A DNA stretch of 64,000 nucleotides from Rhodococcus sp. KBS0724 (lineage in GTDB: Bacteria; Actinomycetota; Actinomycetes; Mycobacteriales; Mycobacteriaceae), in assembly GCF_005938745.2 (NCBI RefSeq), contig NZ_VCBX02000001.1, positions 1,755,501-1,819,500 on the forward strand, written 5' to 3'. The notes beneath the pieces are model-generated. The model was not told the origin of the DNA. It saw only the letters and a program-made list of their open reading frames with translations, and did no database searches. This document shows positions 53,137 through 62,029 of the stretch, piece after piece (the first letter of the stretch is position 1; each line of letters starts with the position of its first letter). The translations under genes and the position numbers were made by a program.

Positions 53137-53589
53137 TTATTGTGCGGCTTCGTTGTCGAGAAGGTCGGCTAAATTCTCCAGGCTGGCTTGCTGGGATCGG
53201 CCGAATGCCTTGGTGACGAGCGGGTCTGCCATTCTGCCGAACACTCCGCCCAGGCCGCTTTCGCTGTCGAGTCGGTAGGTGACGCGGGTGCCCTTCTCGA
53301 CTTCCTCACACGTCGTGGTCAGCGTGAACGCTACGGGGCTCTTGACGGACTTTGCCGAAGTTCTCTTGGGCGCATCGTATTCCGTGAACTCGGCAGTCCA
53401 GTCGATACGCTTGCCGAGTATTCGGCTGGCCCCCTGCCAGCGGGATCCCACCCCTGTCGGGCCATCCGTGATCTGCCGGGATTCGACAATCGAGTTGTCC
53501 CAGTTCGGCCAATTCTCAGCGGTGCTGAGGTATTGGAAGACTTCTGGAACCGGGCGTGAAACGATTACTGACTGCTCAACTGTAGGCAT
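53137..53589 (-). CDS. SRPBCC (START/polyketide-cyclase-like) protein
   Basis: The 150-residue single-domain protein opens with the family's V-E-Q-S-V-I-V-S-R-P-V-P-E-V-F-Q-Y-L and has the W-P-N-W turn and a C-terminal long helix. The hydrophobic cavity of this fold binds lipids or aromatic compounds. The ATG at 53589 has GGAGGAG 5 nt upstream; a longer frame to 53769 overlaps corA. Stops of this gene and SUFU gene are 2 bp apart. Confidence 0.86.
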   Translation of the reverse strand: MPTVEQSVIVSRPVPEVFQYLSTAENWPNWDNSIVESRQITDGPTGVGSRWQGASRILGKRIDWTAEFTEYDAPKRTSAKSVKSPVAFTLTTTCEEVEKGTRVTYRLDSESGLGGVFGRMADPLVTKAFGRSQQASLENLADLLDNEAAQ

Positions 53590-53725
53590 CGTAACTCCTC
53601 CGAATTTGCTTGTGGCAAAGTATTTTTCGGGTGCGGTGATTTCGATGCGAGGGACCCGCGGGTACACGTGATCCGTGTTGGTACCCACAACCCATTGTCC
53701 ACGTGCGCTGTGGCTAAGTACAGCT

Positions 53726-54802
53726 TTAGAGCCAGTTGTTTCGGCGGAAAAGAAAGAACAGCCCGACACATACCGATGCGATGAACACCATCACCATCGG
53801 ATATCCGTACTGCGAGCCCAGTTCCGGCATGTTCTCGAAATTCATGCCGTAGATACCGGCGATTCCGGTCGGTACCGCCGCGATTGCCACCCACGCCGAA
53901 ATCTTGCGCATGTCGGTGTTCTGCTGCACCGCGATCTTTGCCAGAGCGGCGTCCACCAGTGAACTCAGAACTTCGTCGTACTCGGAGATGCGTTCGGAGA
54001 CGATGGTGTGATGGTCTCGGACGTCACGGAAATAGCGTCTGATTTCCTTGGGGACCAGCCCGCCTGCGGGTTGGGTCAGTTGCAGGAGGGGCATGCCGAG
54101 TGGGGTGACCGACCGTCGAAGTTCGACGATTTCCCGTTTCAGCAGGTAGATGTGCTCAACGGCCACGGTGTTACGTGGGTTGAACACCAACTCTTCCATG
54201 CTGTCGACGTCCTGCTCCACCAGTTGGGTCACAGACAGGTAGGTGTCGACGACGTGGTCGGTGATGGCATGGAGAACGGACCACGGTCCCATGGCGAGAC
54301 GCTCGGGTAGCTGCTCGAGCGCTTTGCGGACACTCGCCAGTTCGGAATGGTCACCGTGTCGAACCGTGACGACAAAATCGGGGCCGACGAACACCATGAT
54401 CTCGCCGGTCTCCACGATTTCGTTTGCCGTCTCGACCGATTCGTGCGGAACGTAGACAACGGTTCGGAGGACGAGAAACATGACGTCGTCGTAACGTTCG
54501 AGTTTGGGGCGCTCGTGTGCGTGGACCGCGTCCTCGACCATCAGTTCGTGCAGGCCGAAAGTCTGTGCCACGTCCTGCATTTGGGATTCGTCCGGTGCGT
54601 GGATTCCGACCCAGACGAATCCGTTTCCGCGGCGGCGCACTTCGGCGAGCGCAGCGTTGTGAGTGAACTTTCCCGGGAGCCTGACGCCGTCGACGTACAC
54701 CGCGCAATCCACGATGGCGCGGGCAGTGGGGACGGGAATCCTGGGTGGGGGCGCGGCCGCCGGAGCCGATTTGCCGTTCGACCAGTTCGGTAGTGACGGC
54801 AC
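53726..54802 (-). CDS. corA: CorA-family magnesium/cobalt transporter
   Basis: The 358-residue protein has the cytosolic funnel domain, a long stalk helix, and two C-terminal transmembrane helices with the selectivity motif Y-G-M-N-F-E (about 318-323) between them. It mediates Mg2+ uptake and corresponds to Rv1239c. GTG 54802 start. In M. tuberculosis the LpqY-SugABC operon lies beside it; that operon is absent here. Confidence 0.95.
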   Translation of the reverse strand: MPSLPNWSNGKSAPAAAPPPRIPVPTARAIVDCAVYVDGVRLPGKFTHNAALAEVRRRGNGFVWVGIHAPDESQMQDVAQTFGLHELMVEDAVHAHERPKLERYDDVMFLVLRTVVYVPHESVETANEIVETGEIMVFVGPDFVVTVRHGDHSELASVRKALEQLPERLAMGPWSVLHAITDHVVDTYLSVTQLVEQDVDSMEELVFNPRNTVAVEHIYLLKREIVELRRSVTPLGMPLLQLTQPAGGLVPKEIRRYFRDVRDHHTIVSERISEYDEVLSSLVDAALAKIAVQQNTDMRKISAWVAIAAVPTGIAGIYGMNFENMPELGSQYGYPMVMVFIASVCVGLFFLFRRNNWL

Positions 54803-54921
54803 CGTTCAACTCCCTCCGCAGATAGGCGAAGCGCACTATTGCTGCTGCGTAATCGTACGTCAGGATCTCGGGCTTTCGACCGGAGCGAGATGGTGTTGCG
54901 GATTGCTGACAGACTGGAGCG

Positions 54922-55776
54922 GTGCGAATAGACCTTCACACCCACTCCAACGCATCCGACGGCACGGACACCCCCGCCGCCTTGGTGCGTGCCGCTGCCC
55001 ACGCCGGACTCGACGTTGTCGCGCTCACAGATCACGACACCACCGCAGGCTGGGCGGAGGCGGAGCAAGCACTGCCAGCCGGGCTCGGACTGGTCCGCGG
55101 CATGGAAATGTCGTGTGAAGGCCAAGGTGAGGACGGGTGGCCCGTCGCGGTGCACCTGTTGGCGTACCTGTTCGATCCGGACCATCCCGAGTTCGCGAAG
55201 GAACGCGAGCGGCTGCGCGGTGAGCGGGTCGAGAGAATCCGCACGATGGCGACTTTGATGGCCCGCGACGGGCTGCCGATCGACCCCGACGAGATCCTCG
55301 CCTCGGCCGGTCCTTCGGTGGGACGCCCGCACATCGCCGCGGCTCTCCTGCGTGCCGGTGTGGTCTCGAGCATCGGTGAAGCCTTCACGGACCTGCTGGC
55401 AACGCGCGGACGCTACGACGTCCCGAAATACGACACACCGATCGACTACGCAGTCGAACTGGTCGCAGCAGCCGGGGGAGTGACCGTGCTCGCTCACGGT
55501 CGTGCTCGCACCCGCGGTCGTGTTCTGGCGCTGGGCCACATTCGCGATCTGGCCGCATCCGGACTCGGCGGACTCGAAGTCGACCACCCTGATCACGTAG
55601 CCGCCGACCGGACGTTACTTCGCAATCTTGCCGACGACCTCGGCCTCGCCGTCACCGGATCATCGGATTACCACGGAGACAACAAGACGATCGGCCTCGG
55701 TGACGAGCTCACCGACCCGAGCGACTTCGACGAGCTGATGTCCGCGGCAACCGGCGTCGAGGTGCTGAAACACTGA
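54922..55776 (+). CDS. PHP-domain phosphoesterase (RNase AM/TrpH type)
   Basis: The 284-residue protein has the PHP metal motifs D-L-H-T-H-S-N-A-S-D-G (4-14), L-T-D-H-D-T (35-40), G-x-E-M near 61, H at about 190 and S-D-Y-H-G-D (about 252-257). YciV/TrpH-type members remove 5' nucleotides from RNA ends or dephosphorylate pAp. GTG start at 54922 gives the full first motif. It shares a base with the MarC start (TGATG). Confidence 0.9.
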   Translation: MRIDLHTHSNASDGTDTPAALVRAAAHAGLDVVALTDHDTTAGWAEAEQALPAGLGLVRGMEMSCEGQGEDGWPVAVHLLAYLFDPDHPEFAKERERLRGERVERIRTMATLMARDGLPIDPDEILASAGPSVGRPHIAAALLRAGVVSSIGEAFTDLLATRGRYDVPKYDTPIDYAVELVAAAGGVTVLAHGRARTRGRVLALGHIRDLAASGLGGLEVDHPDHVAADRTLLRNLADDLGLAVTGSSDYHGDNKTIGLGDELTDPSDFDELMSAATGVEVLKH

Positions 55777-56387
55777 TGCTGGATACGACGCTCTACCTCA
55801 CGGTTTTCATCACCCTTTTTGTCATCATGGACCCACCCGGAGTCATTCCGGTGTTCCTGTCCCTGGTCGGCCGCAAGGACCGTGCCGACCGTAACCGTGC
55901 GGCGTGGCAAGCCCCGGCAGTGTCGCTCGCCGTTATTTCCGTCTTCGCGGTCGGCGGGCAGGCGATCCTCAACTACCTCCACATCGGCATCCCCGCATTG
56001 CAAGGCGCCGGCGGTTTACTTCTCCTGCTGATCGCCCTCGAACTACTCACCGGCAAGACGTCCAATCGCCCTCAGGGCGCCGACGACGTCAACGTGGCCC
56101 TCGTGCCGCTGGGAACGCCCATGATGGCGGGCCCGGGCGCGATCGCCGCGGTCATCGTCTTTGTCGCCCAGGCCGACGGCGACGCGTCGTCGTACCTCGC
56201 GATTGCCTTGGCAATCATCTCGATTCACCTCGTACTGTTCATAGTGCTGCGATTCTCGACCGCCCTGATTCGTGTCCTCGGTGTTGGCGGAATTTCGCTG
56301 CTGGCCCGCATCGCAGGTTTGCTGCTTGCTGCCATCGCCGTTCAACTCATCGCGGAGTCCGTCCGCGGATTCATCACGGGAGCGTAG
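55776..56387 (+). CDS. MarC-family (UPF0056) membrane protein
   Basis: The 203-residue protein has six predicted transmembrane helices and the family block D-P-P-G-V-I-P-V-F-L (about 19-28) and P-L-G-T-P-M-M-A-G-P-G-A-I (about 112-124). MarC proteins are inner-membrane proteins of unknown transport role; MarC is no longer considered a resistance gene. Coupled by overlap to the PHP gene and 3 bp before the next start. Confidence 0.92.
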   Translation: MLDTTLYLTVFITLFVIMDPPGVIPVFLSLVGRKDRADRNRAAWQAPAVSLAVISVFAVGGQAILNYLHIGIPALQGAGGLLLLLIALELLTGKTSNRPQGADDVNVALVPLGTPMMAGPGAIAAVIVFVAQADGDASSYLAIALAIISIHLVLFIVLRFSTALIRVLGVGGISLLARIAGLLLAAIAVQLIAESVRGFITGA

Positions 56388-56390
56388 ATC

Positions 56391-56798
56391 GTGACTTACG
56401 ACAACAGCGGCTACGACAACAGTGGCTACGACAAGAACGGTTACGACTCGTACCAAGACGACAACACGTACGACTACGACGACCGGTACGACGATTACTA
56501 CGACGCTCCAGCCGCCAAGCAGTGGGCATTGATTCGTGGTCTGCGTGCCCTGAGCGGGACCGTCGCTGCCGGAATTGTCGTGCTGACCATCGTGGTGATC
56601 GCGTCGGCGTATCTGGGCGGCAGCCGAGGTTTCCCCGGACCGGGCACCACATCGATCACCGCCCATATCGTGGCGTCGGTGGTGGCGCTGGCCGCGCAGA
56701 TCTTCTGTGACCGTCGGCGGGGCATTGCCGCAGTTGCCGCATCCCTGGTTGTGCTCGTGACCGCAGGGGTGCTGCTGGTGACGCAGTGGTGGGGATAA
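56391..56798 (+). CDS. Tyr/Asp-repeat membrane protein (135 aa), unknown
   Basis: The protein begins with tandem Y-D-N-S-G-type pentamers (15-bp DNA repeats at 56397-56441) and a further Tyr/Asp-rich, strongly acidic stretch to about residue 40, followed by three transmembrane helices (about 55-75, 88-103 and 110-130). Similar Tyr/Asp-rich N-termini are seen in actinobacterial membrane proteins of unknown role. It is the third gene of the PHP-MarC operon. Confidence 0.78.
   Translation: MTYDNSGYDNSGYDKNGYDSYQDDNTYDYDDRYDDYYDAPAAKQWALIRGLRALSGTVAAGIVVLTIVVIASAYLGGSRGFPGPGTTSITAHIVASVVALAAQIFCDRRRGIAAVAASLVVLVTAGVLLVTQWWG
56397..56441 (+). repeat. Three tandem 15-bp coding repeats (Y-D-N-S-G)
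   Basis: The 15-bp unit TACGACAACAGCGGC is repeated twice nearly exactly and a third time with changes (TACGACAAGAACGGT). Confidence 0.8.
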
Positions 56799-57155
56799 GG
56801 CAGTGGTGGGGGTAGAAGTCAAGGATTTGATTGTGGTCGCGATCAGGTGGCAAACTGGAGTTGCTTCGTAGGCGGCGCCACAGCCCGGCCACGAAGAACA
56901 GGTTCGGGACACGCCGTTATCGACTCGGTCACGGAACCTTAGGTTGCATGGATTTGCCTGGGCTCACCCGCCCGACACCATTACGCTTCGGATGCATTGC
57001 GGCCAACTTCTCGCGCACGCCGAATGCTCTTCTTCTCTGTTGTTGTTCACGGAAGAAAAGACTCTGACCTTAGCTAACGTTCTTTTTCAGCGGTCAGATC
57101 ACTACTTCCCAGTAACCCAGCCCCGAGTGCGGCTGGTCATATCAGGAGTGTCATT
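56799..57155. other. Intergenic region before the malic enzyme gene
   Basis: This 357-base stretch contains a GGTGG-rich start, then an AT-richer part near 57035-57100 with the 7-bp inverted repeat TCTGACC/GGTCAGA (57063-57069 and 57092-57098) around a TTAGCTAACG element. It likely carries the malic enzyme promoter and leader. The short frames inside lack family signals, and I see no gene. Confidence 0.55.
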
Positions 57156-58349
57156 GTGTCCCTTGTGACTGAAGCCATCAACGTACCCAAGGTCGAGCTG
57201 ACCGACGAAGAGATCTTTGCCGCTCACGTCGGTGGCAAATTGTCGGTCGAGACCACCGCGCCGCTCGATACGCAGCGCGCCCTGTCGATCGCGTACACGC
57301 CGGGTGTGGCTCAGGTGAGCCGCGCTATCGCTGCGGACGAGACTCTTGCCGACCGTTACACGTGGACCAACCGACTCGTTGTCGTTGTCAGTGACGGCAC
57401 CGCGGTTCTCGGTCTGGGCGATATCGGACCCCGCGCGTCGCTGCCCGTCATGGAGGGAAAGTCCGCACTGTTCAAGAACTTCGCCGGACTCAATTCCATC
57501 CCGCTGGTGCTCGACACCACCGATCCCGACGAGATCGTCGAGACCTTGATCCGCCTGCGTCCGAGCTTCGGCGCGGTCAACCTCGAGGACATTTCGGCGC
57601 CGCGTTGCTTCGAGATCGAAAAGCGTGTCATCGAGGCACTGGACTGCCCGGTCATGCACGACGATCAGCACGGCACCGCCATTGTGGTTCTCGCTGCGCT
57701 CAAGGGCGCCGTGAAGGTGCAGAGCCGCGACATCACCACGCTCAAGGTTGTCATCTCCGGCGCCGGTGCTGCGGGTGTCGCGTGTGCGAACATCCTCCTC
57801 GCCGCGGGTATCAGTGACGTCATCGTGCTGGACTCGAAGGGCATCATCTCCAGCGAGCGCAGCGACCTCAACGACATCAAGGCCGAGTTGGCGGCGCGTA
57901 CCAACCCGCGCAGCATCCACGGCGGTGCCGTCGAGGCGCTGGCCGGTGCGGACGTCTTCCTCGGTGTCTCGGCCGGCAAGATCCCCGAAGAGCTCATCGC
58001 GTCGATGGCTTCGGAGTCGATCGTGTTTGCGCTCTCGAACCCGGACCCGGAGATTCACCCTGATACCGCGTCGAAGTACGCGGCGATCGTGGCGACGGGT
58101 CGTAGTGATTTCCCGAACCAGATCAACAATGTGCTTGCCTTCCCCGGTGTGTTCAAGGGTGCGCTCGACGCCGGTGCCCGTCGCATCACCGAAGGTATGA
58201 AGCTCGCTGCTGCCGAGGCAATCCTGTCGGTGGTCGGCGACGAGTTGGCCGTGGACAAGATCGTCCCCAGTCCTCTCGACCCTCGCGTGGCGACCGCTGT
58301 TGCGGAAGCCGTCGCGGCCGCAGCGCATGCTGAGGGCGTGACCAGCTAA
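57156..58349 (+). CDS. NAD-dependent malic enzyme
   Basis: The 397-residue protein has the short bacterial malic-enzyme layout: Y-T-P-G-V-A (about 47-52), D-I-G and catalytic Lys (about 101), F-G-A-V-N-L-E-D-I (about 127-135), D-D-Q-H-G-T-A (about 160-166) and the Rossmann G-A-G-A-A-G (about 195-200). It decarboxylates malate to pyruvate. The GTG has CAGGAG about 8 nt upstream. M. tuberculosis has malate dehydrogenase (Rv1240) at the corresponding place. Confidence 0.94.
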   Translation: MSLVTEAINVPKVELTDEEIFAAHVGGKLSVETTAPLDTQRALSIAYTPGVAQVSRAIAADETLADRYTWTNRLVVVVSDGTAVLGLGDIGPRASLPVMEGKSALFKNFAGLNSIPLVLDTTDPDEIVETLIRLRPSFGAVNLEDISAPRCFEIEKRVIEALDCPVMHDDQHGTAIVVLAALKGAVKVQSRDITTLKVVISGAGAAGVACANILLAAGISDVIVLDSKGIISSERSDLNDIKAELAARTNPRSIHGGAVEALAGADVFLGVSAGKIPEELIASMASESIVFALSNPDPEIHPDTASKYAAIVATGRSDFPNQINNVLAFPGVFKGALDAGARRITEGMKLAAAEAILSVVGDELAVDKIVPSPLDPRVATAVAEAVAAAAHAEGVTS

Positions 58350-58362
58350 GAGGGACTCTTCG

Positions 58363-58408
58363 AAAGCCCCGATCGACACCCGCACACAAGGTTTCGGTCG
58401 GGGCTTTT
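58363..58408. terminator. Bidirectional rho-independent terminator between malic enzyme and opuC operon
   Basis: The arms AAGCCCCGATCGA (58364-58376) and TCGGTCGGGGCTT (58394-58406) pair with one G-T mismatch around a 17-nt loop, followed by TTTT on the + strand and preceded by AAA (TTT on the - strand), so it can serve both convergent transcripts. Confidence 0.85.
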
Positions 58409-58418
58409 GCATGGGCAC

Positions 58419-59108
58419 CTACAAACGCGCGAGGTTCGGTGTGCGTCGCAGTCTGCCGGTTCCCGGGACGGAAGCCCAGACCACCAGTGCCAGTAGGCCG
58501 TCCACGACAAGGGCAACCACCGCGACCAAGATTGCGCCGACAACTACGCGGTCGTACTTGTACAACGCGATCCCGTCGAAGATGTACCGACCGATGCCGC
58601 CCAGGTTGACGTAGGCGGCAACAGTCGCAGTCGCGATGACCTGCAGTGTGGCGTTTCGGAGCCCACCCAGAATGAGCGGGAGCGCATTGGGTACCTCGAC
58701 GCGCAGCAGCACTTGCATCTCGGTCATTCCCATCGCCCGTGCCGCGTCGACGACGTCGCGATCGACACTGGCAATGCCGGCATACGTTCCCGCCAGCAAC
58801 GGTGGGATACCGAGGATCACCAACGCGAGAATCGGGGGCATCACTCCCAACCCCATCAGCAGGACGAGGAACGTCAGCAAACCGAGCGTGGGTAGCGAGC
58901 GCAGTGCGTTGACCAGACTGACGACCACGATCTGCCCGCGGCGCAGATGCCCGATGATCAGCCCGATCGGGACCGCGATGACCGCGGCCAGAGCGACTGC
59001 CAGCAGGCTGTACCAGAGGTGTTGCAGGATTCGGGTGCCGATTCCGGTGTCGCCGCTCCAGTTGTCTGGATTGGTGATGTACTCCCACGCGCCGGTGAAG
59101 ATACTCAT
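58419..59108 (-). CDS. Osmoprotectant ABC transporter permease (OpuCD/ProZ-like)
   Basis: A 229-residue permease with about 5-6 helices and the EAA loop A-A-R-A-M-G-M-T-E-M-Q-V-L (about 121-133) of the glycine-betaine/carnitine/choline group. It forms one half of the membrane channel with the upstream permease. ATGA overlap with that gene; last gene of the four-gene operon. Confidence 0.9.
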   Translation of the reverse strand: MSIFTGAWEYITNPDNWSGDTGIGTRILQHLWYSLLAVALAAVIAVPIGLIIGHLRRGQIVVVSLVNALRSLPTLGLLTFLVLLMGLGVMPPILALVILGIPPLLAGTYAGIASVDRDVVDAARAMGMTEMQVLLRVEVPNALPLILGGLRNATLQVIATATVAAYVNLGGIGRYIFDGIALYKYDRVVVGAILVAVVALVVDGLLALVVWASVPGTGRLRRTPNLARL

Positions 59109-59788
59109 ACCGGCTCACCTTCGGCCACGACGATCGCGGGCACCTTCGACACGGAGGGCGTTCTCGTCCACGGGGTCAGGAACCGGCCCAGGAGATACAG
59201 GATCAAGTCGAGGGCCAGTGCCAGGACCACGATGGCGATGATGCCGGCCACGATTTGATCGGGGTAGTTGCGGTCGTAGCCCTGCTTGAACAGAACTCCC
59301 AGACCCCCGATTCCGATCAGCGAACCCACTGACACCAGCGAAATATTGGTCACCGCAATCACTCTGACATTGGCGATCAGAACTGGAAGGGCCAGGGGCA
59401 GCTCGACGGTCAACGCGCGGCGCAGTGCAGTGAACCCGATGGCCGTCGAGGCGTCGATGACGTTGGCTGGCACCGAATCCAGCGCTTCGGGGACCGCTCG
59501 GATGAGCAGTGCGGTGGAGTACACACTGAGCGCGATGATGACGTTGAGCGGATCGAGTGTCTTGAGTCCGAAGATCTGCGGGATGGTGACAAACAGTGCC
59601 AATGACGGAATGGTGAACGCAATGCTGGCCAGGGTCAGCGTGATTCGGCGCAGCCATCGAATGTTCCGAATTGCCGTGCCGACGGGAAGGGCGATGACCA
59701 GGCCCACCGCTAACGGCACCAGAGCGAGATACAGATGTGTCTGCGTGTAGTCCAGAACCGTCGAGAAATTGTCGATGAGCCAGCGCAC
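59105..59788 (-). CDS. Osmoprotectant ABC transporter permease (OpuCB/ProW-like)
   Basis: This 227-residue permease has the same fold, with the EAA loop D-A-S-T-A-I-G-F-T-A-L-R-R-A-L. The frame is open to 59845, but GTG 59788 begins 4 nt after the ATPase stop and gives a normal N-terminus; it is followed by an overlap with the second permease. Confidence 0.88.
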   Translation of the reverse strand: MRWLIDNFSTVLDYTQTHLYLALVPLAVGLVIALPVGTAIRNIRWLRRITLTLASIAFTIPSLALFVTIPQIFGLKTLDPLNVIIALSVYSTALLIRAVPEALDSVPANVIDASTAIGFTALRRALTVELPLALPVLIANVRVIAVTNISLVSVGSLIGIGGLGVLFKQGYDRNYPDQIVAGIIAIVVLALALDLILYLLGRFLTPWTRTPSVSKVPAIVVAEGEPV

Positions 59789-59792
59789 GCCG

Positions 59793-60938
59793 CTACACCC
59801 CGAATCCCTCGGTGAAGGCAAGTCGATTGCGCTCCTGGTCCTCACGTCGGCGTTGCTCCGCCAATTTGGCCACGACCTCCGAGCCCAGAATGCCCCCGAT
59901 CACGGCGCCGTCGGCGCCGACGGCAACCCCGATTCCCGACGGCGACGAGATAGCAGCGTCGAGCGCCTGCCGGAGGTCGCCGCCCGGACCGAAGAGGGAG
60001 CCGCCGGCCGACGTCGACTGTGCCAGAGTGTGTCCCGCTCGAATTCCCTCGACCCCGGTGACGTCGATCCAGCCTTGCGGCGCACCGGACTCGGTGACAA
60101 CGAGTACCCATTCGCCCAATTCGAGTCGCAGGGATGTCAGTTCCAGTTCGGTGGCCGTGCGGATGGAGTGCATCGGTACCTCGTCCGCGCTGCGGAAGGA
60201 CAGCCCTCGATATCCGCGATCACGACCGACAAAACCGGCGACGAAATCCGTAGCCGGTGCGGCCAATACGTCGCGCGGCGCGGCCACCTGCTGCAGGCGA
60301 CCACCCGGACCGAACACCGCGATGTGATCACCCAGTTTGACGGCCTCGTCGATGTCGTGGGTGACAAAGACAATGGTCTTCTTCAATTCGCTTTGCAGTC
60401 GCAGCATTTCGGTTTGCAGGTCCTCGCGCACCACCGGATCGACGGCGCTGAAGGGTTCGTCCATCAACAGAATCGGAGGATCGGCCGCCAACGCGCGGGC
60501 CACACCCACTCGCTGTTGCTGACCACCGGACAACTGCGCCGGGTAGCGCGTGGCCAACGACGGATCGAGACCCACGCGCTCGAGAACTCCCAACGCGGCT
60601 TTACGTGCGGCGCGGCGGGATTCGCCCCGCAGCACCGGAACCGTTGCGACGTTGTCGACGACGGTCCGGTGTGGCAGCAGCCCGGCATTCTGGATGACGT
60701 ACCCGATACCGAGGCGCAATGTCACCGCGTCGGTCTGGGAGATGTCACGACCGTCGACCCGGATTGTGCCGGACGTTGGTGTGATCATGCGGTTGATCAT
60801 CCGCATCGATGTGGTTTTGCCACACCCGGACGGACCGACAAATACCGTGAACGACTCGGCCTCGATGGTGAGATCGAGTCGATCGACAGCGGTGGTGCCG
60901 TCCGGGTACTGCTTGGTGACGCCCTCGAAGGTGATCAC
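59793..60938 (-). CDS. Osmoprotectant ABC transporter ATPase (OpuCA/ProV-like)
   Basis: The 381-residue ATPase has Walker A G-P-S-G-C-G-K-T-T (about 36-44), the signature L-S-G-G-Q-Q-Q-R, Walker B I-L-L-M-D-E-P and H-D-I-D-E-A. The C-terminal part continues as a regulatory extension (CBS-like region, about 250-370) typical of OpuA/OpuC ATPases that respond to ionic strength. GTG 60938 begins 5 bp after the binding-protein stop; a longer frame overlaps it. Confidence 0.92.
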   Translation of the reverse strand: MITFEGVTKQYPDGTTAVDRLDLTIEAESFTVFVGPSGCGKTTSMRMINRMITPTSGTIRVDGRDISQTDAVTLRLGIGYVIQNAGLLPHRTVVDNVATVPVLRGESRRAARKAALGVLERVGLDPSLATRYPAQLSGGQQQRVGVARALAADPPILLMDEPFSAVDPVVREDLQTEMLRLQSELKKTIVFVTHDIDEAVKLGDHIAVFGPGGRLQQVAAPRDVLAAPATDFVAGFVGRDRGYRGLSFRSADEVPMHSIRTATELELTSLRLELGEWVLVVTESGAPQGWIDVTGVEGIRAGHTLAQSTSAGGSLFGPGGDLRQALDAAISSPSGIGVAVGADGAVIGGILGSEVVAKLAEQRRREDQERNRLAFTEGFGV

Positions 60939-60943
60939 GTGGG

Positions 60944-61876
60944 TTACGAGACCGGCTTGTCGAGGCCCTGCGCCGAGATCCACGCCTTGGCTGCTGCGGC
61001 CGGTTCTGTCTTGGCGTCACCCGAAACCGCCACGTTGAGTTCGAGCAGTTCTTCGGTGGTCAGTTTTGCCGAGACCGCGTCGAGAACGGCAGCGAGTTTG
61101 TCGGACGATGCCGAGGCGCGTAGTACCGGCACGACGTTCTGGGCGGGGAAATTGTTCTTCGGGTCTTCGAGGACAACAAAGTTGTTGGCCGGAATCGACG
61201 CCGACGTCGTGAAAATGTTTGCGGCGGTGATGTCACCGGATGCCAGGGCTTTGACCGTTGCCGGGCCGCCGCCGTCCGCAATCGGGACAAAATTGGACGC
61301 CGAGATATCGAGTCCGTAGTTTGCCTTCAGCCCGGGCAGGCCGACGGGACGTTCCTGGAATTCGGCGGGCGCGCCGAATTTGACCTCGGCGGAATGCGGC
61401 GCCAGGTCGGCGATGGTCTTCAGGTTCCACTTGTCCGCGGTTTCCTTGGTGACGACAACGGCATCTTTGTCCTCTGCCGACGCAGGCGTGGTGATGGTCA
61501 GTTCGCTACCCAACGCGGCCGGCAGAGCGGCCAGGACGTCTTCGGAGCTTGTCGCGGTTGCAGCGGGATCGAGATACTGCAGAAGATTGCCCGTGTAATC
61601 GGGAATGAGGGTGATCGAGCCGTCCTTCAACGCCGGAATGTAGGCCTCGCGGCTACCGATGTTGAACGACGTGGACACGTCGAAACCGTTGACACGGAGT
61701 GCTTCGGCGTAGATGTTGGCAATGATCTCCGACTCGGTGAAGTTTGCCGAACCCACCACGACGGTGTTGGGGTCCGAACTGCTGTCACTGCTACCGCACG
61801 CAGTGAGCGCGGCGAGTGAGAGGACTGTTGCCGCTGCTACGAGCAGACGGCTGGAACGAAATCGTGAGGTGCGCAT
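60944..61876 (-). CDS. Osmoprotectant-binding lipoprotein (OpuCC/ProX-like)
   Basis: A 310-residue lipoprotein: signal peptide ending L-T-A-C with Cys27, followed by the OpuAC-type domain (V-G-S-A-N-F-T-E-S-E, about 41-50; I-P-D-Y-T-G-N-L; S-R-E-A-Y-I-P). It captures betaine, carnitine or choline and delivers it to the permeases encoded downstream. First gene of the operon. Confidence 0.92.
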   Translation of the reverse strand: MRTSRFRSSRLLVAAATVLSLAALTACGSSDSSSDPNTVVVGSANFTESEIIANIYAEALRVNGFDVSTSFNIGSREAYIPALKDGSITLIPDYTGNLLQYLDPAATATSSEDVLAALPAALGSELTITTPASAEDKDAVVVTKETADKWNLKTIADLAPHSAEVKFGAPAEFQERPVGLPGLKANYGLDISASNFVPIADGGGPATVKALASGDITAANIFTTSASIPANNFVVLEDPKNNFPAQNVVPVLRASASSDKLAAVLDAVSAKLTTEELLELNVAVSGDAKTEPAAAAKAWISAQGLDKPVS

Positions 61877-62029
61877 GTGCGTCCTTCCGTGTTTCGGGCG
61901 TCGACAACCATTCCCGTCACCTGAGTGACACTCGAGCAGGACTGGTTACCGCGCATCGCCAGGCAAGTGTAACGATAGGTACCGACAAGGCACGGTATTC
62001 GATCAGTGAGAACGGAATGTGAGGGTTCG

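Noticed and set aside
56397..56441. Short CRISPR-like repeat array
   Set aside because: Units are contiguous without spacers and lie in frame inside a gene.
59769..61319. 516-aa forward frame opposite the osmoprotectant ATPase and binding-protein genes
   Set aside because: Antisense to Walker motifs of a clear ABC ATPase; no motif of its own.
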